From assembly GCF_900609055.1 (NCBI RefSeq), contig NZ_UXAW01000032.1:1-56376 (forward strand): 56,376 nt of DNA, in the 5' to 3' direction. The notes under the pieces are model-generated. The model was not told the DNA's origin and ran no database searches. It was given only the letters and a program-made list of their open reading frames with translations. Positions 36,590 to 46,260 of this stretch are shown here, piece by piece (positions within the stretch are counted from its first letter, which is position 1; every line of letters starts with the position of its first letter). Origin of the DNA: Pseudogemmobacter humi. GTDB lineage: Bacteria > Pseudomonadota > Alphaproteobacteria > Rhodobacterales > Rhodobacteraceae. Made by a program: the position numbers and the translations under genes.

Positions 36590-38496
36590 TGAGCGCCAAA
36601 GACCCCGCATATGTCGCCGACCGGCTGATCGCCGAGGATATCGACGCCTATCTGGTGCAGCATCAGCACAAGACCATGCTGCGCTTCATCACCTGCGGCT
36701 CGGTCGATGATGGCAAGTCGACGCTGATCGGGCGGCTCTTGTATGACAGCAAGATGATCTTCGAGGATCAGCTTGCAAGCCTGGAACACGACAGTAAAGC
36801 GGTCGGCACCCAGGGCGGCGAGATCGACTTCGCGCTGCTGGTCGATGGTCTGGCGGCCGAGCGCGAACAGGGCATCACCATCGACGTGGCTTACCGCTTC
36901 TTCGCCACCGACAAGCGCAAGTTCATCGTCGCCGACACGCCGGGGCATGAGCAATACACCCGCAACATGGTGACGGGCGCCTCGACCGCGGACCTCGCCG
37001 TGATCCTGATCGACGCGCGCCAGGGCGTGCTGACCCAGACCCGGCGACATTCCTACCTGGTCAATCTGCTCGGCATCAGGAACATCGTGCTGGCGGTGAA
37101 CAAGATGGATCTGGTCGGCTATTCCGCCGAACGGTTCTACGAGATCGTCTCGGATTATTCGCATTTCGCCAAACAGATCGGGATGGAGAGCTTCCTGCCG
37201 ATCCCGATTTCCGGCCTGAAGGGCGACAATATCGTCACGAAATCGGCAGAAATGCCGTGGTATCAGGGGCCGGCGCTGCTCGGCCATCTGGAAGAGGCCC
37301 CGGTCAACGACAGCCGGATGCTGGACCAGCCGTTCCGCATGGCGGTGCAATGGGTGAACCGGCCGAACCTCGATTTCCGCGGCTTCGCGGGCCAGATCGC
37401 CGCCGGTGCGGTGCGGCCCGGAGACCCGGTGCGGGTGCTGCCCTCGGGCAAGACCACCACGGTCAGGGCGATCCCGGCCTTTGGCGGCGAAAAGGACGTG
37501 GCGGTGGCGGGCGAGAGCGTCACGCTGACCTTCACTGATGAGATCGACTGCTCGCGCGGCGATGTGATCACCCGCGCCGACGCGCCCTGCGAAGTGGCCG
37601 ACCAGTTCGAGGCGACGCTCGTCTGGATGGACGAGCACGAGATGCTGCCCGGCCGCCCGTATCTTTTGAAGATCGGGACGCAAACCGTGACCGCCACGGT
37701 GACCGAGCCGAAATATGAGGTCAACGTCAACACGCTGGAGCATCTGGCGTCAAAAACGCTGGCGCTGAACGCGATCGGGGTGGTCAATATCTCGACCGAC
37801 CGGGTGATCCCGTTCGAATCCTACGCGACCAACCCCGACCTCGGCGGCTTCATCCTGATCGACCGGATGACCAATGCCACCGTCGCCGCCGGGATGATCC
37901 ATTTCGCTTTGCGCCGCAGCCAGAACATCCACTGGCAGGCGGTCGACATCAACCGCGAGGCCCATGCCGCGCAAAAGAACCAGAAGCCCGCCGTGGTCTG
38001 GTTCACCGGCCTTTCCGGCTCGGGCAAGTCCACCATCGCGAACCTGGTGGAAAAAAAGCTGCATGCCATGGGCAAGCACACGTTCCTGCTCGACGGCGAC
38101 AACATCCGTCACGGGCTGAACCGCGACCTCGGCTTCACCGATGCCGACCGGGTGGAGAACATCCGCCGCGTCGGTGAGGTGGCGAAGCTGATGACCGATG
38201 CCGGGCTGATCGTACTGACCGCCTTCATCTCGCCCTTCCGGTCCGAGCGCCGGATGGTGCGCGATCTGATGGCGGCGGGCGAGTTCCTGGAGGTTTACGT
38301 CGATACGCCGCTGGAAGTGGCCGAGGCGCGCGACGTGAAGGGGCTTTACCGCAAGGCGCGCTCGGGTCAGCTCAAGAACTTCACCGGGATCGACAGCCCC
38401 TATGAGGCGCCCGAAGCGCCCGAGCTTGAGGTGAACACCGTCGATCTGAGCCCCGAAGAGGCCGCCGACCGGGTGATCGCGCTGATCATGCGCTGA
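36589..38496 (+). CDS. cysNC: bifunctional sulfate adenylyltransferase subunit 1 / APS kinase (CysN-CysC fusion)
   Basis: The 635-residue protein has two enzymes. Residues 1-440 are CysN, an EF-Tu-like GTPase with P-loop [21 protein letters not shown] and NKMD. From about residue 460 it is APS kinase with P-loop GLSGSGKST (474-482) and the phosphate-binding segment [15 protein letters not shown]. The product is PAPS. The same fusion is found in NodQ of rhizobia and in many Alphaproteobacteria. Next to ugd and a phosphohexomutase it could supply PAPS for polysaccharide sulfation as well as for assimilation; the sequence cannot decide. Confidence 0.96.
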   Translation: MSAKDPAYVADRLIAEDIDAYLVQHQHKTMLRFITCGSVDDGKSTLIGRLLYDSKMIFEDQLASLEHDSKAVGTQGGEIDFALLVDGLAAEREQGITIDVAYRFFATDKRKFIVADTPGHEQYTRNMVTGASTADLAVILIDARQGVLTQTRRHSYLVNLLGIRNIVLAVNKMDLVGYSAERFYEIVSDYSHFAKQIGMESFLPIPISGLKGDNIVTKSAEMPWYQGPALLGHLEEAPVNDSRMLDQPFRMAVQWVNRPNLDFRGFAGQIAAGAVRPGDPVRVLPSGKTTTVRAIPAFGGEKDVAVAGESVTLTFTDEIDCSRGDVITRADAPCEVADQFEATLVWMDEHEMLPGRPYLLKIGTQTVTATVTEPKYEVNVNTLEHLASKTLALNAIGVVNISTDRVIPFESYATNPDLGGFILIDRMTNATVAAGMIHFALRRSQNIHWQAVDINREAHAAQKNQKPAVVWFTGLSGSGKSTIANLVEKKLHAMGKHTFLLDGDNIRHGLNRDLGFTDADRVENIRRVGEVAKLMTDAGLIVLTAFISPFRSERRMVRDLMAAGEFLEVYVDTPLEVAEARDVKGLYRKARSGQLKNFTGIDSPYEAPEAPELEVNTVDLSPEEAADRVIALIMR

Positions 38497-38818
38497 TCAA
38501 CCGCAGGACAGTCTGGCACCCGGCAGAGCCGCCGGATCGGTATCCGCGCCGTTGTCCGCAAGGATCGCCGCGGATATCCGGCCTTGCGACAGCAACCGGC
38601 CAGCGGCGGTCTCTTCAGCACTCTGGCCGGGGGCCGATCACTCGTGCCTTCCGGGCGCAGCGGCAGAATACCCGATTGTCCGGAGAAAATCGGCCGCCGG
38701 CCGATGACAGCATTTGTCACGCCATGGCGTCTTCTCAAACGCCTCGCGGAGTGACACGATGCCAGCCTCCCGACCCTCTGCCCGCCGGGGGCCATCAGCA
38801 ATCCAGAGGCGCTCACCC
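38497..38818. other. 322-bp intergenic region before the exported protein gene
   Basis: No gene is supported. A perfect short palindrome, ATCGGCCG-C-CGGCCGAT, lies at 38689-38705. Further hairpin potential is present around 38570-38590 (GCAAGG and CCTTGC arms). The first in-frame ATG of the downstream gene at 38714 belongs to this region but is not followed by protein-like sequence before 38819. Confidence 0.4.
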
Positions 38819-39643
38819 ATGAAGCTCAAATCCATTTCCCTCGTGCTCGCCACCACCGCGCTGGCGGCGCTTTCGCTGCCTTCCTTCGCGCAGGATCAGG
38901 ACAAGTCCGGGTCGAACCTCACCACCACCTCCGGAGGCGAGAAGGGCGCCGTCGCCACGCTTTCGATGGCCTATGAGCTTTACGGGATCGGGATCGCCTC
39001 GGGCGACGCGCTGACCGTGCTCACCGCCGCCAGGCTCGCCGCCTCGGCCGAGGTGGAGGCGCAGGAACCCGCCGCCCTCGATCCCGCCGGTTTCGACGCC
39101 GAGGGGCTGAACCTTGAGACTTTCGCTAAGAAACGGGCGCCGTCGCCCACCCCCGCCGCTCCTGCGCCGGTCATGAAGGACGAACCCCGTCCCGCCGCCG
39201 TGGCCACCTTCCGCGATGCGCTGAACGAGGATGAGGGCGAGGCGGAAACCCCCGCCACCGCCGCCGCGATGTTCGCCAAAGCGACCGAACTCGCCGGTGA
39301 TAACGAGGCGCTGAAAGAGATCATCGCCGACGCAGAGGCGGAAACCTCGCGCGGGCGGATCGGCGGCGGGGTAAGCTGGCTGTCGCGGCTGAACTCGGGC
39401 AAGGTGGATATCTGGCAAGTGCCCTTCTACGGCAATTCCTATGCCGAGGTGGCGGTGGCCGGCGATGGCGACGCCAACCTCGACGTGGTGATCACCGATG
39501 AGAACGGCAATGTCGTCTGCTACGATGTTTCGCCCTCGGATCAGGTCTATTGCGATTTCGTTCCGGCCTGGGACGGCTATTTCTACATTGCGGTGGAGAA
39601 TACCGGGCGCAAGCGCAACTCATATTACCTTCTGACGAACTGA
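38819..39643 (+). CDS. exported protein of unknown function with a C-terminal beta domain
   Basis: The protein has 274 residues from the ATG at 38819, with a clear Sec signal (MKLKSISLVLATTALAALSL, cleavage near SFAQD). The middle (about residues 80-185) is low-complexity and rich in Ala, Pro and Glu. The last 85 residues have the alternating pattern of a pre-peptidase C-terminal (PPC)-like beta sandwich (WQVPFYGNSYAEVAVAGDGD, LDVVITDENGNVVCYD, WDGYFYIAVENTG). Two cysteines in that domain could pair. A secreted or outer-surface protein is likely. I do not recognise a family for the whole chain. Confidence 0.7.
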   Translation: MKLKSISLVLATTALAALSLPSFAQDQDKSGSNLTTTSGGEKGAVATLSMAYELYGIGIASGDALTVLTAARLAASAEVEAQEPAALDPAGFDAEGLNLETFAKKRAPSPTPAAPAPVMKDEPRPAAVATFRDALNEDEGEAETPATAAAMFAKATELAGDNEALKEIIADAEAETSRGRIGGGVSWLSRLNSGKVDIWQVPFYGNSYAEVAVAGDGDANLDVVITDENGNVVCYDVSPSDQVYCDFVPAWDGYFYIAVENTGRKRNSYYLLTN

Positions 39644-39753
39644 TCCCGGCGCTTGCCAGGACAGAAAGAGCCCACCCTTTTCACGCCGGCTGACCTGCGT
39701 GCCGCCATCTCATCGGCATGCAGGTCTGTGATTGTGAAGGGGCTGGCCGTTCA

Positions 39754-39862
39754 GTCCCTGCCTCTTTTGGATCGGGTTCAGGATGAATCGATCCGGCTCT
39801 GATGTCCGGATTTTGCAGATGTATCCGTAGGGCGCGAGGCTATCGAGCGTCTTGCGCCCGGC
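39754..39862 (-). pseudogene. second IS481-family transposase tail, heavily decayed
   Basis: The stretch closely matches the one at about 611-710, including the run around GAATCGATCCGG and TCTGATGTCCGGATTTTGCA. Read on the minus strand it gives YICKIRTSEPDRFILNP, the same C-terminal motif. Only about 35 codons remain. Both copies point the same way and lie about 39 kb apart. Confidence 0.7.
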
Positions 39863-39959
39863 CTCGTGATGCCCGTCATGGCTCAGAGTCCTGCTCTCGA
39901 AATCGGCGGGGCGATCTGGCGGATGGCGGAACTGTGGACCCGGGGCTGGTTCGCCCGGT

Positions 39960-41054
39960 TCAGTAAAGCCGCTTCTGCGAGGCGGGATCGTAGCCCGTCC
40001 AGTCGTCCCCGGCGCCGGTCCGCAGCTTCTCCACCCAGCGGGGGTCCTGCAACAAAGCCCGGCCGAGCGCGATCAGATCGAACTCGCCCGCGGCGAAAAG
40101 CGCGGGCACCGTCCCGATCCCGGCGCTTTCCACCACGGTGACCGGATCGCGGGCATAGGGCGTGCCCAGACCCACCGAGCCGACCGCCACCACCGGCAGG
40201 CCGAACATCTCTCTGACATGGCCCGCGAGTGTGCGCCCGGACCCCTCGAAGCCGGGATCGAAATAGCGCCGGGTCGAGACGTGAAAGCCGGTGATTCCGG
40301 CATCCACCACCGGCCGCAGCGCCGCGCGCAGGGCCTCGGGGGTCGGCCAGGGCCGGGCATCGTAGAAGCCGCCCTTCCATTGCGAGAACCGCAGCATGAC
40401 CGGGAAATCCGGCCCCGCCGCCGCCCGGACCGCCGCCGTCACTTCGGCCGCGAAACGGGGGCCCTCGCCCCAAGCGTCGCTGCGGCGGTTGGTCTGGTCC
40501 CAGAAGAACTGGTCGATCAGATAGCCATGCGCGCCGTGCAGCTCCACCCCGTCGAACCCGGCCTCGCGCGCGAAAACCGCGCTGCGGGCAAAGGCGGCGA
40601 TGGTGTCGCGGATCTCGCCCTCGCTCATCGCGCGGCCCTTCGGGCTGCCGTCGAGCGCCAGCCCCGAGGGGCCGAGGACCGGGGCGTCGGGGAAGGGCGG
40701 CGCCCCCTCGTCGCGCACCGCGCCCAGATGCCAGAGCTGCGCGAAGATATGCCCCCCGGCCTCATGCACCGCCCGCACCACCCCGGCCCAGGCCGGGACG
40801 GTGGCGGCGTCGAGCCTCGGGATGTTGTCCGCGCTGCCCGCCGAGGGCGTGTCGATATAGACGCCCTCGGTGACGATCAGCCCCACCCCGGCCGCCGCGC
40901 GGCGGGCGTAATATTCCGCCACGTCGCGGCCCGGCAGGCCATGGGGCGAGAAGCCCCGCGTCATCGGCGCCATGACGAAGCGGTTCGGCAGCGTGAGCGG
41001 CCCAAGGCGGAACGGCGTGAACAGGGGCGCCACGCTGGCGGGAAGCTCTGTCAT
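39960..41054 (-). CDS. NADH:flavin oxidoreductase, old yellow enzyme family
   Basis: The 364-residue protein fits the OYE barrel. FMN- and substrate-site motifs are LPNRFVMAPMTRG near the N terminus, FAQLWHLGAV, GFDGVELHGAHGYLIDQFF, and the C-terminal phosphate-binding VGSVGL and IALGRALLQDP. It reduces activated alkenes such as enones or nitro compounds with NAD(P)H. It is followed by an aldo/keto reductase gene 10 bp away, so the two may act together on an electrophilic carbonyl compound. The physiological substrate is unknown. Confidence 0.9.
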   Translation of the reverse strand: MTELPASVAPLFTPFRLGPLTLPNRFVMAPMTRGFSPHGLPGRDVAEYYARRAAAGVGLIVTEGVYIDTPSAGSADNIPRLDAATVPAWAGVVRAVHEAGGHIFAQLWHLGAVRDEGAPPFPDAPVLGPSGLALDGSPKGRAMSEGEIRDTIAAFARSAVFAREAGFDGVELHGAHGYLIDQFFWDQTNRRSDAWGEGPRFAAEVTAAVRAAAGPDFPVMLRFSQWKGGFYDARPWPTPEALRAALRPVVDAGITGFHVSTRRYFDPGFEGSGRTLAGHVREMFGLPVVAVGSVGLGTPYARDPVTVVESAGIGTVPALFAAGEFDLIALGRALLQDPRWVEKLRTGAGDDWTGYDPASQKRLY

Positions 41055-41064
41055 GCTTTCCTCC

Positions 41065-42003
41065 TCAGACGGCGCTCAGCCGGGCGATCTGATCCGCGCT
41101 CAGGTCCAGCCGCGCACCGCGCGCAAGCGAGTCGAGGTGCGCGACCGAGGTGGCCGAGGCCAGCGGCCCGATCACCCCGGGCTGCGCCGAGACCCAGGCC
41201 AGCGCCACCTCGGCAGGCGTCGCCGATAGCTCCGCCCCCACCTCGTCCAGCGCGGCGAGGACCGCGAGGCCCTTGTCGGTGAAATAGCGCTCCAGACTGC
41301 TGGCCCGCGCACGCCCCTCCAGATCCTCGCGCCGACGGTATTTGCCGGTCAGGAAACCCGCGGCCAGCGAGTAATAGGGGATCAGGCTCAGCCCTTCCGC
41401 CAGCACCAGGTCCTGCATCGCGCCCTCGTAAGCGTCGCGCCGCATCAGGCTGTATTCGTTCTGGATGGTCTGATAGCGCGCGATCCCCTTCGCGGCGGAA
41501 ATCCCGAGCGCCTCGCCCAACTGACCGGCATCGAAATTCGACGCGCCGATCCAGCGCACCTTGCCCGCCTGCACCAGCCGCTCATAGGCCATGAGCGTTT
41601 CCTCCTGGCCCACGGCGGGGTCGAACCAGTGGCTCTGGTAGAGGTCGATGTAATCGGTCTGCAACCGTTTCAGCGAGCCCTCGACCGCCGTCTCGATCCA
41701 TCTGGCCGAAAGGTCGATCCTGCCCTGGCCAATGTCTGATCCGACCTTGGTGAAGATATGCACCTTGTCGCGGTTGCCGCGCGCCTTCATCCAGCGGCCG
41801 ATGATCTTCTCGCTTTCGCTGTCGTTGCCCGGCACCCAGCGGGAATAGACATCCGCCGTGTCCAGCGCGGTGAAGCCCTGGGCGAGATATGCGTCGAACA
41901 CTGCGAAGGATGTGGCCTCGTCCGCCGTCCATCCGGCGGTGTTGGTGCCGAGGACCAGCGGCGCGATATGCAGATCGGTGCGGCCAAGCTGACGCTTTTG
42001 CAT
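41065..42003 (-). CDS. aldo/keto reductase
   Basis: The protein has 312 residues from the ATG at 42003; the frame is open further upstream but without AKR sequence. The AKR tetrad is visible: D49 in ALDTADVYS (with Y54), K87 in IFTKVGSD and H121 in DLYQSHWFD. The C-terminal cofactor segment is GPLASATSVAHLDSL. It resembles the YajO/Tas-like branch. Gene order with the OYE gene and an M20 peptidase suggests a small operon of enzymes for detoxification or catabolism. Confidence 0.9.
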   Translation of the reverse strand: MQKRQLGRTDLHIAPLVLGTNTAGWTADEATSFAVFDAYLAQGFTALDTADVYSRWVPGNDSESEKIIGRWMKARGNRDKVHIFTKVGSDIGQGRIDLSARWIETAVEGSLKRLQTDYIDLYQSHWFDPAVGQEETLMAYERLVQAGKVRWIGASNFDAGQLGEALGISAAKGIARYQTIQNEYSLMRRDAYEGAMQDLVLAEGLSLIPYYSLAAGFLTGKYRRREDLEGRARASSLERYFTDKGLAVLAALDEVGAELSATPAEVALAWVSAQPGVIGPLASATSVAHLDSLARGARLDLSADQIARLSAV

Positions 42004-42040
42004 GATGCCTCCTGTGGTTGCGGGCGCGATCATCGCAAGG

Positions 42041-43198
42041 TTACGCTCCGGAGCCCAGCCAGGCCAGGGCGATCCGGCGGCAGATCGCCACCGCGCAGTG
42101 CAGGTTCTCCACCGGCACCGATTCATCCGCCGTGCCGCTGGCGCCCAGATGCCCCGGCCCGATGATGGCGAAAGGCGCCTCCACCCCGTCCATCAGCACC
42201 GCCCCGTCGGAATAATAGGACACGCCGAGGATCTTCGGCCGCTCGCCCCGCTCCTCCTCGCAGATCCGGGCGCAGAGGGCGACGAAGGGCGAATCCGCCC
42301 GTTCCTCGACCGCGGGTTTGAAGTCGATCACCTCAAGCGCGATCCCCTCGCCCAGATGCGCGGCCAGCCGGTCGAGGATCACATCGGCGGGCACCCCCGG
42401 CGGCAGGCGGATATCCACCACCGCCTCGCAATATTCCGGCGTCATATTGTTGGCCGAGCCGCCCTGGATCCGGTTCAGGCTGAGCGTCGGCCCGTCCAGC
42501 AGCGGATGCGCGGGCAGATCGAAGGTGAATGTCTTCAGCCGCTCCAGCCCTGCCATCAGCGCGTGGATCGCATTGGCGCCGCCCTCGCCCGAGACATGGC
42601 CGATCCGGCCGCGTGCGCTCAGCCGCAGCCAGAGCACCGCCTTTTCCACCACGATGATATCCAGATCGCTCGGCTCGCCGCAGAGGAAAGCGCCGATCTC
42701 GTCCTTCAGCCCCTGCGCGGCGAAACGGCGCGCGCCGAGCAGGTCGTTGCTCTCTCCAGCGGTGAAGGCCAGCACGAGATCGCCTTCCAGCGGCGTGCCC
42801 GAGGCGGCGATTTCCCCGGCGGCGGCGACCATGCAGGCCAGGGCGGATTTCATGTCGCTGGCGCCGCGGCCATGCACCCGCCCGCCCTCGATCAGGCCGG
42901 AGAACGGATCGCGGCTCCAGCCGGTGGCGCCGGGGGGAAGCGTGTCCATATGCGACGAGAACACCATCGCCTTGCGCCGCCCCGCCCCGCGAATGCGGCC
43001 GAGGACATTGGCGCGGCCGGGCTGGAACTCGTCCAGCTCCGCCCCGATCCCCAGAGACAGCAGCGCCTGGTGCACCAGCCGCGCCACCTCCAGCTCGCCG
43101 CCGGGCGGATCGCAGCTTGGCACCCGGATCAGTTGCGACAGGAACTCCGCCACGTCGAACACCGCCGCGCCCTGCGTCTTGTCGTGAAGGTCTTCCAT
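42041..43198 (-). CDS. M20-family metallopeptidase/deacylase
   Basis: The 385-residue protein has the M20 metal ligands H84 and D86 (SSHMDTLPPG), D115 (GRGASDMKSA) and the catalytic/ligand glutamates in FTAGESNDLLGA, with a dimerisation domain in the middle (HVSGEGGANAIHAL) and the C-terminal histidine in IIGPGHLGASGTADE. ArgE/DapE-like enzymes hydrolyse N-acyl amino acids or small peptides. The substrate is not identifiable. It starts 38 bp upstream of the aldo/keto reductase and is probably co-transcribed with it. Confidence 0.88.
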   Translation of the reverse strand: MEDLHDKTQGAAVFDVAEFLSQLIRVPSCDPPGGELEVARLVHQALLSLGIGAELDEFQPGRANVLGRIRGAGRRKAMVFSSHMDTLPPGATGWSRDPFSGLIEGGRVHGRGASDMKSALACMVAAAGEIAASGTPLEGDLVLAFTAGESNDLLGARRFAAQGLKDEIGAFLCGEPSDLDIIVVEKAVLWLRLSARGRIGHVSGEGGANAIHALMAGLERLKTFTFDLPAHPLLDGPTLSLNRIQGGSANNMTPEYCEAVVDIRLPPGVPADVILDRLAAHLGEGIALEVIDFKPAVEERADSPFVALCARICEEERGERPKILGVSYYSDGAVLMDGVEAPFAIIGPGHLGASGTADESVPVENLHCAVAICRRIALAWLGSGA

Positions 43199-43376
43199 CC
43201 GCTTCCCCCGCCGTTTGGCGCACTATGCGCGAGCCCGCGGGCGGTGATAAGCGGCGATTTCCCGCAGGCCGCCTGCGGGGCCGCGGCGCGGGCAAAATCG
43301 CCTCTGGCAGGGAATATCCGATCCGGCTAACAGAAAGCGCAGCCGGAACGGCGGTCGCGGCACAGGGGAAAAGGCG

Positions 43377-44462
43377 ATGACGGGAAGAACGGAACGCTCG
43401 GTGCTGTCCTATCTGACGGTGGCGATCATCGTCACGGTCCTCGGCCTTGCGCTCGGGGCCTGGCTTGGCTGGCAGATGACGGGCACCCTGGGCGGCATGG
43501 CTTCGGTCTTCTTCATCTGCGCCGTGCTGGCGGTGCTGGAGATTTCGCTCTCGTTCGACAATGCCATCGTGAACGCGAACAAGCTGAAGGACATGACGCC
43601 GAAATGGCAGCGCCGTTTCCTGACCTGGGGCATCCTGATCGCCGTGTTCGGGATGCGGGTGATCTTCCCGCTCATGATCGTGGTGATCGCCGCCAATGTC
43701 GGCCCCTGGACCGCGCTGACCATGGCCGCCAGCCAGCCCGAGGAATATTCTCGCATCATGCTTGAGGCGCATCTGCCGATCGCGGCCTTCGGCGGCACCT
43801 TCCTGATGATGGTGGCGCTGAGCTTCTTCTTCGACCATGAGAAAGACGTGCACTGGATCCGCTGGATCGAAGAGAAAGCCCAGCAATATTCCTCGGTCAA
43901 AGGGGTCGAGATCGCGGTGGTTCTGGTGATCATGATGATCTTCACCCGCATCATCGGCGATTCGGACGCGCCCCATCTGGGGCCGGTGGCGGCGAACACC
44001 TTCTTCTATTCGGCGGTCTGGGGCCTTCTGACCTTTCTTCTGGTAGAGGTGGTGGGCGGCGTGCTCGACCGCAGCCAGCAGATGCTGGAGGGCGCGGCCA
44101 AAGGCGGTTTCGGCGCCTTTCTGTATCTTGAGGTGCTGGACGCCAGCTTTTCCTTCGACGGCGTGATCGGCGCCTTCGCCCTGACGCAGAACCTGTTCGT
44201 CATCGCCATCGGTCTGGGCATCGGCGCGATGTATGTGCGTTCGATGACCATCATGCTGGTCGAGCGCGGCACGCTCGCCGAATACCGCTATCTGGAGCAC
44301 GGCGCCTTCTGGGCGATCATGATCCTGTCGGTGATCATGTATCTCCAGGCGCTGATCCATATCCCCGAGGTGATCACCGGCCTCGGCGGCGCCTGCCTGA
44401 TCGGGGTGGCGCTCATCTCCTCGATCCGCTGGAACCGGCGCGAGGCCGCCGCCGCAGAGTAG
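43377..44462 (+). CDS. DUF475 family membrane protein (TerC-like)
   Basis: The 361-residue protein has about nine hydrophobic segments and the conserved LEISLSFDNAIVNANKLKDM and LEVLDASFSFDGVIGAFAL motifs, with paired acidic residues in membrane helices as in TerC. TerC-like proteins are linked to tellurite resistance and manganese or other metal-ion export. The exact role of DUF475 members is not established. The 3-prime end overlaps the end of the convergent phospholipase D-like gene by 50 bp. Confidence 0.88.
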   Translation: MTGRTERSVLSYLTVAIIVTVLGLALGAWLGWQMTGTLGGMASVFFICAVLAVLEISLSFDNAIVNANKLKDMTPKWQRRFLTWGILIAVFGMRVIFPLMIVVIAANVGPWTALTMAASQPEEYSRIMLEAHLPIAAFGGTFLMMVALSFFFDHEKDVHWIRWIEEKAQQYSSVKGVEIAVVLVIMMIFTRIIGDSDAPHLGPVAANTFFYSAVWGLLTFLLVEVVGGVLDRSQQMLEGAAKGGFGAFLYLEVLDASFSFDGVIGAFALTQNLFVIAIGLGIGAMYVRSMTIMLVERGTLAEYRYLEHGAFWAIMILSVIMYLQALIHIPEVITGLGGACLIGVALISSIRWNRREAAAAE

Positions 44463-45933
44463 AGCGGGCGCGGCGGATCCGCTCGCGCAGCCGCTCCCAC
44501 CCTTTGAACAGCCCGCGTTTCGCGGGGGATTCGAAGATCTCGTCGGGGCCGTTCGGATCGAGGATCTCGTTGTCGGCCAGCCATTTGGTGAAACCGTTCA
44601 GATCGGGCAGCTCATAGGGCCGCAGGCTGCGGCCCGGCCCGCGCAAAGCCTCGACCGTGGCCAGCAGCGATCCGGTCCGCGCCAGCGTCTCGCCGACGAC
44701 CCCGGGCGTCACCCCCAGATGTTCGGCGAGCAGATCGTCGCGCAACGCCGCGATCCCCTCGCGCAGATGGGCGCAGCCGGGCGCGTCAGTGGAAAGGATC
44801 ACGTCGCATTCGGTATCCAGCCGCAAAGAGCGGTTGTTGACGTTCGACGAGCCCACCCGCAGCACCGCATCGTCGACCACCATCACCTTGGCATGGACAT
44901 AGATATCCGCGCCCCCTGCCGTGACCGGATGGTAAATCCCAAGCCGTCCGTGCATGTCGATCCTGCGCAGGGCCTTGACCAGCCGGGCGCGGGCGGTGTC
45001 CATCGCCAGCGGCTCCAGCCAGCCATGGGCGGCGCGCGGGTTGATCACCAGAATCTCCGGCCCGTCCTCCTCAAGCAGCCGTTCGGCCACCGCCCGCGCG
45101 ATGCGGCGCGAGGCGAAATACTGGCTTTCCAGATAGATGAAGCGCCGCGCCGCGCGGATCATGTCGGCGTAGGCCTCTTCTATCTCGTGGCGCGGCTCCA
45201 CCCCCTCCATCTTCGGGACGGTGCGGGCGATGGCCAGCGGCGCATCCCTCAGCCGCGCGGGCAGCCCCGGGGGCCAGCAGTCGTGGCAATCCTCGCAGGG
45301 CTCCAGCACCTCGCCGGTGGCCGCCTTCCAGCGGGCGCGCGCCAGATCGGCGATGGCGCCGGCGGCCTTGCCGTCGAAGGCGCTGGTCGCGTCATGCCAG
45401 GGCGGATGGTGCCGACCGCCGGGGCTGATGCGCTTCGGGTCGTCGTCCAGATGCTCGCGGGTGTCCCAGCGGTTCATCGTCATGTCGATCCCGCCGCAGA
45501 ACGCCATGCAATCGTCGATCGCCACGATCTTCTGATGGTGCGAACTGGCCAGGGGATGCGCCGCGTCCAGCCGGAGCGTGATGCGCGGATGGGCCTTCCA
45601 GCGCAGGATCGTGAACAGGGTCGTGCCGCGAAACAGCGTCTTGAGCGCGCCGGTGTCCCAGCGGAGCAGGCGGATTTCCAGCGCAGGCGTGCGGTCTGCC
45701 AGCCAGAGGATGAAATCCCCCAGCCGTTCCGGCCCACCGTCTGAGTGATCGCCGAAACTGATCCGCGCGTCGAAATCCCAGCCGATCAGCAGGATCGAGC
45801 GCCGCGCCGCCAGCATCGCCTTGCGCACCGCCACGAAATAATCCGCCGCATCGACGATGAAGGCGAAACGCTCCGCGGGCTCGATGCGCCAGCAGTTCCG
45901 GCCCGGTTCCATCACTATGCGGCTCTCTTGCAT
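44413..45933 (-). CDS. phospholipase D-like protein (cardiolipin synthase-like)
   Basis: The 506-residue protein has two HKD motifs: SSHHQKIVAIDD at about residues 129-140 with GGID following, and YVHAKVMVVDD at about 348-358 with GSSNVNNRS following. Typical PLD accessory segments (LLIGWDFDARI) precede the first. It may be a phosphatidyltransferase or a phospholipase. There is no N-terminal membrane anchor, unlike classical ClsA. The C-terminal end is basic (RLRERIRRARSTLRRRPR) and overlaps the DUF475 gene. Confidence 0.9.
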   Translation of the reverse strand: MQESRIVMEPGRNCWRIEPAERFAFIVDAADYFVAVRKAMLAARRSILLIGWDFDARISFGDHSDGGPERLGDFILWLADRTPALEIRLLRWDTGALKTLFRGTTLFTILRWKAHPRITLRLDAAHPLASSHHQKIVAIDDCMAFCGGIDMTMNRWDTREHLDDDPKRISPGGRHHPPWHDATSAFDGKAAGAIADLARARWKAATGEVLEPCEDCHDCWPPGLPARLRDAPLAIARTVPKMEGVEPRHEIEEAYADMIRAARRFIYLESQYFASRRIARAVAERLLEEDGPEILVINPRAAHGWLEPLAMDTARARLVKALRRIDMHGRLGIYHPVTAGGADIYVHAKVMVVDDAVLRVGSSNVNNRSLRLDTECDVILSTDAPGCAHLREGIAALRDDLLAEHLGVTPGVVGETLARTGSLLATVEALRGPGRSLRPYELPDLNGFTKWLADNEILDPNGPDEIFESPAKRGLFKGWERLRERIRRARSTLRRRPRAGSSGSRR

Positions 45934-46260
45934 CGGCCCCTCGTCCCCGATGCTGAACGCAAGGGGCCGCCCGCCGGTTCCGCCGCGATTTCGGGCCCCG
46001 GTTTCGGCGTGGCGGTGCTTGTGAGGATCCGGGCCGTGGCGGCTGTATCACCCTCGGTATCTGTTGAAGCCCCGGAGGGGGGCCAGCCCCCGATTGCCTT
46101 CGGCAATCCCCCCGGGATATTTAGAGACAGAAAATGAGGCAGGTCGTTTTGCGCGCCGCGGTCTGGCGCGGGAGGCTGTTCCCGGATGCGGGGAGCTGCC
46201 AAGCAGGTCCGCGGCCCGCGCGGGAGAGCGGGCGGGGCCCGGGGGCCCCGTCCCGGGGGG
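45934..46260. other. 327-bp intergenic region between PLD-like and proV genes
   Basis: This stretch separates the start of the PLD-like gene from the end of proV. It has a stem GATTGCC-TTC-GGCAATC (about 46090-46106), followed by CCCCCCGGGATATTT, a pattern that resembles recurrent intergenic elements of Rhodobacteraceae. The palindromic GC block at 46234-46249 is a probable proV terminator. No gene is supported. Confidence 0.45.
46234..46249 (-). terminator. probable terminator after proV
   Basis: GGGGCC and GGCCCC form a 6-bp stem around a four-base loop, 12 bases downstream of the proV stop on the minus strand. The stem is short but very GC-rich; no T run follows. Confidence 0.4.
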
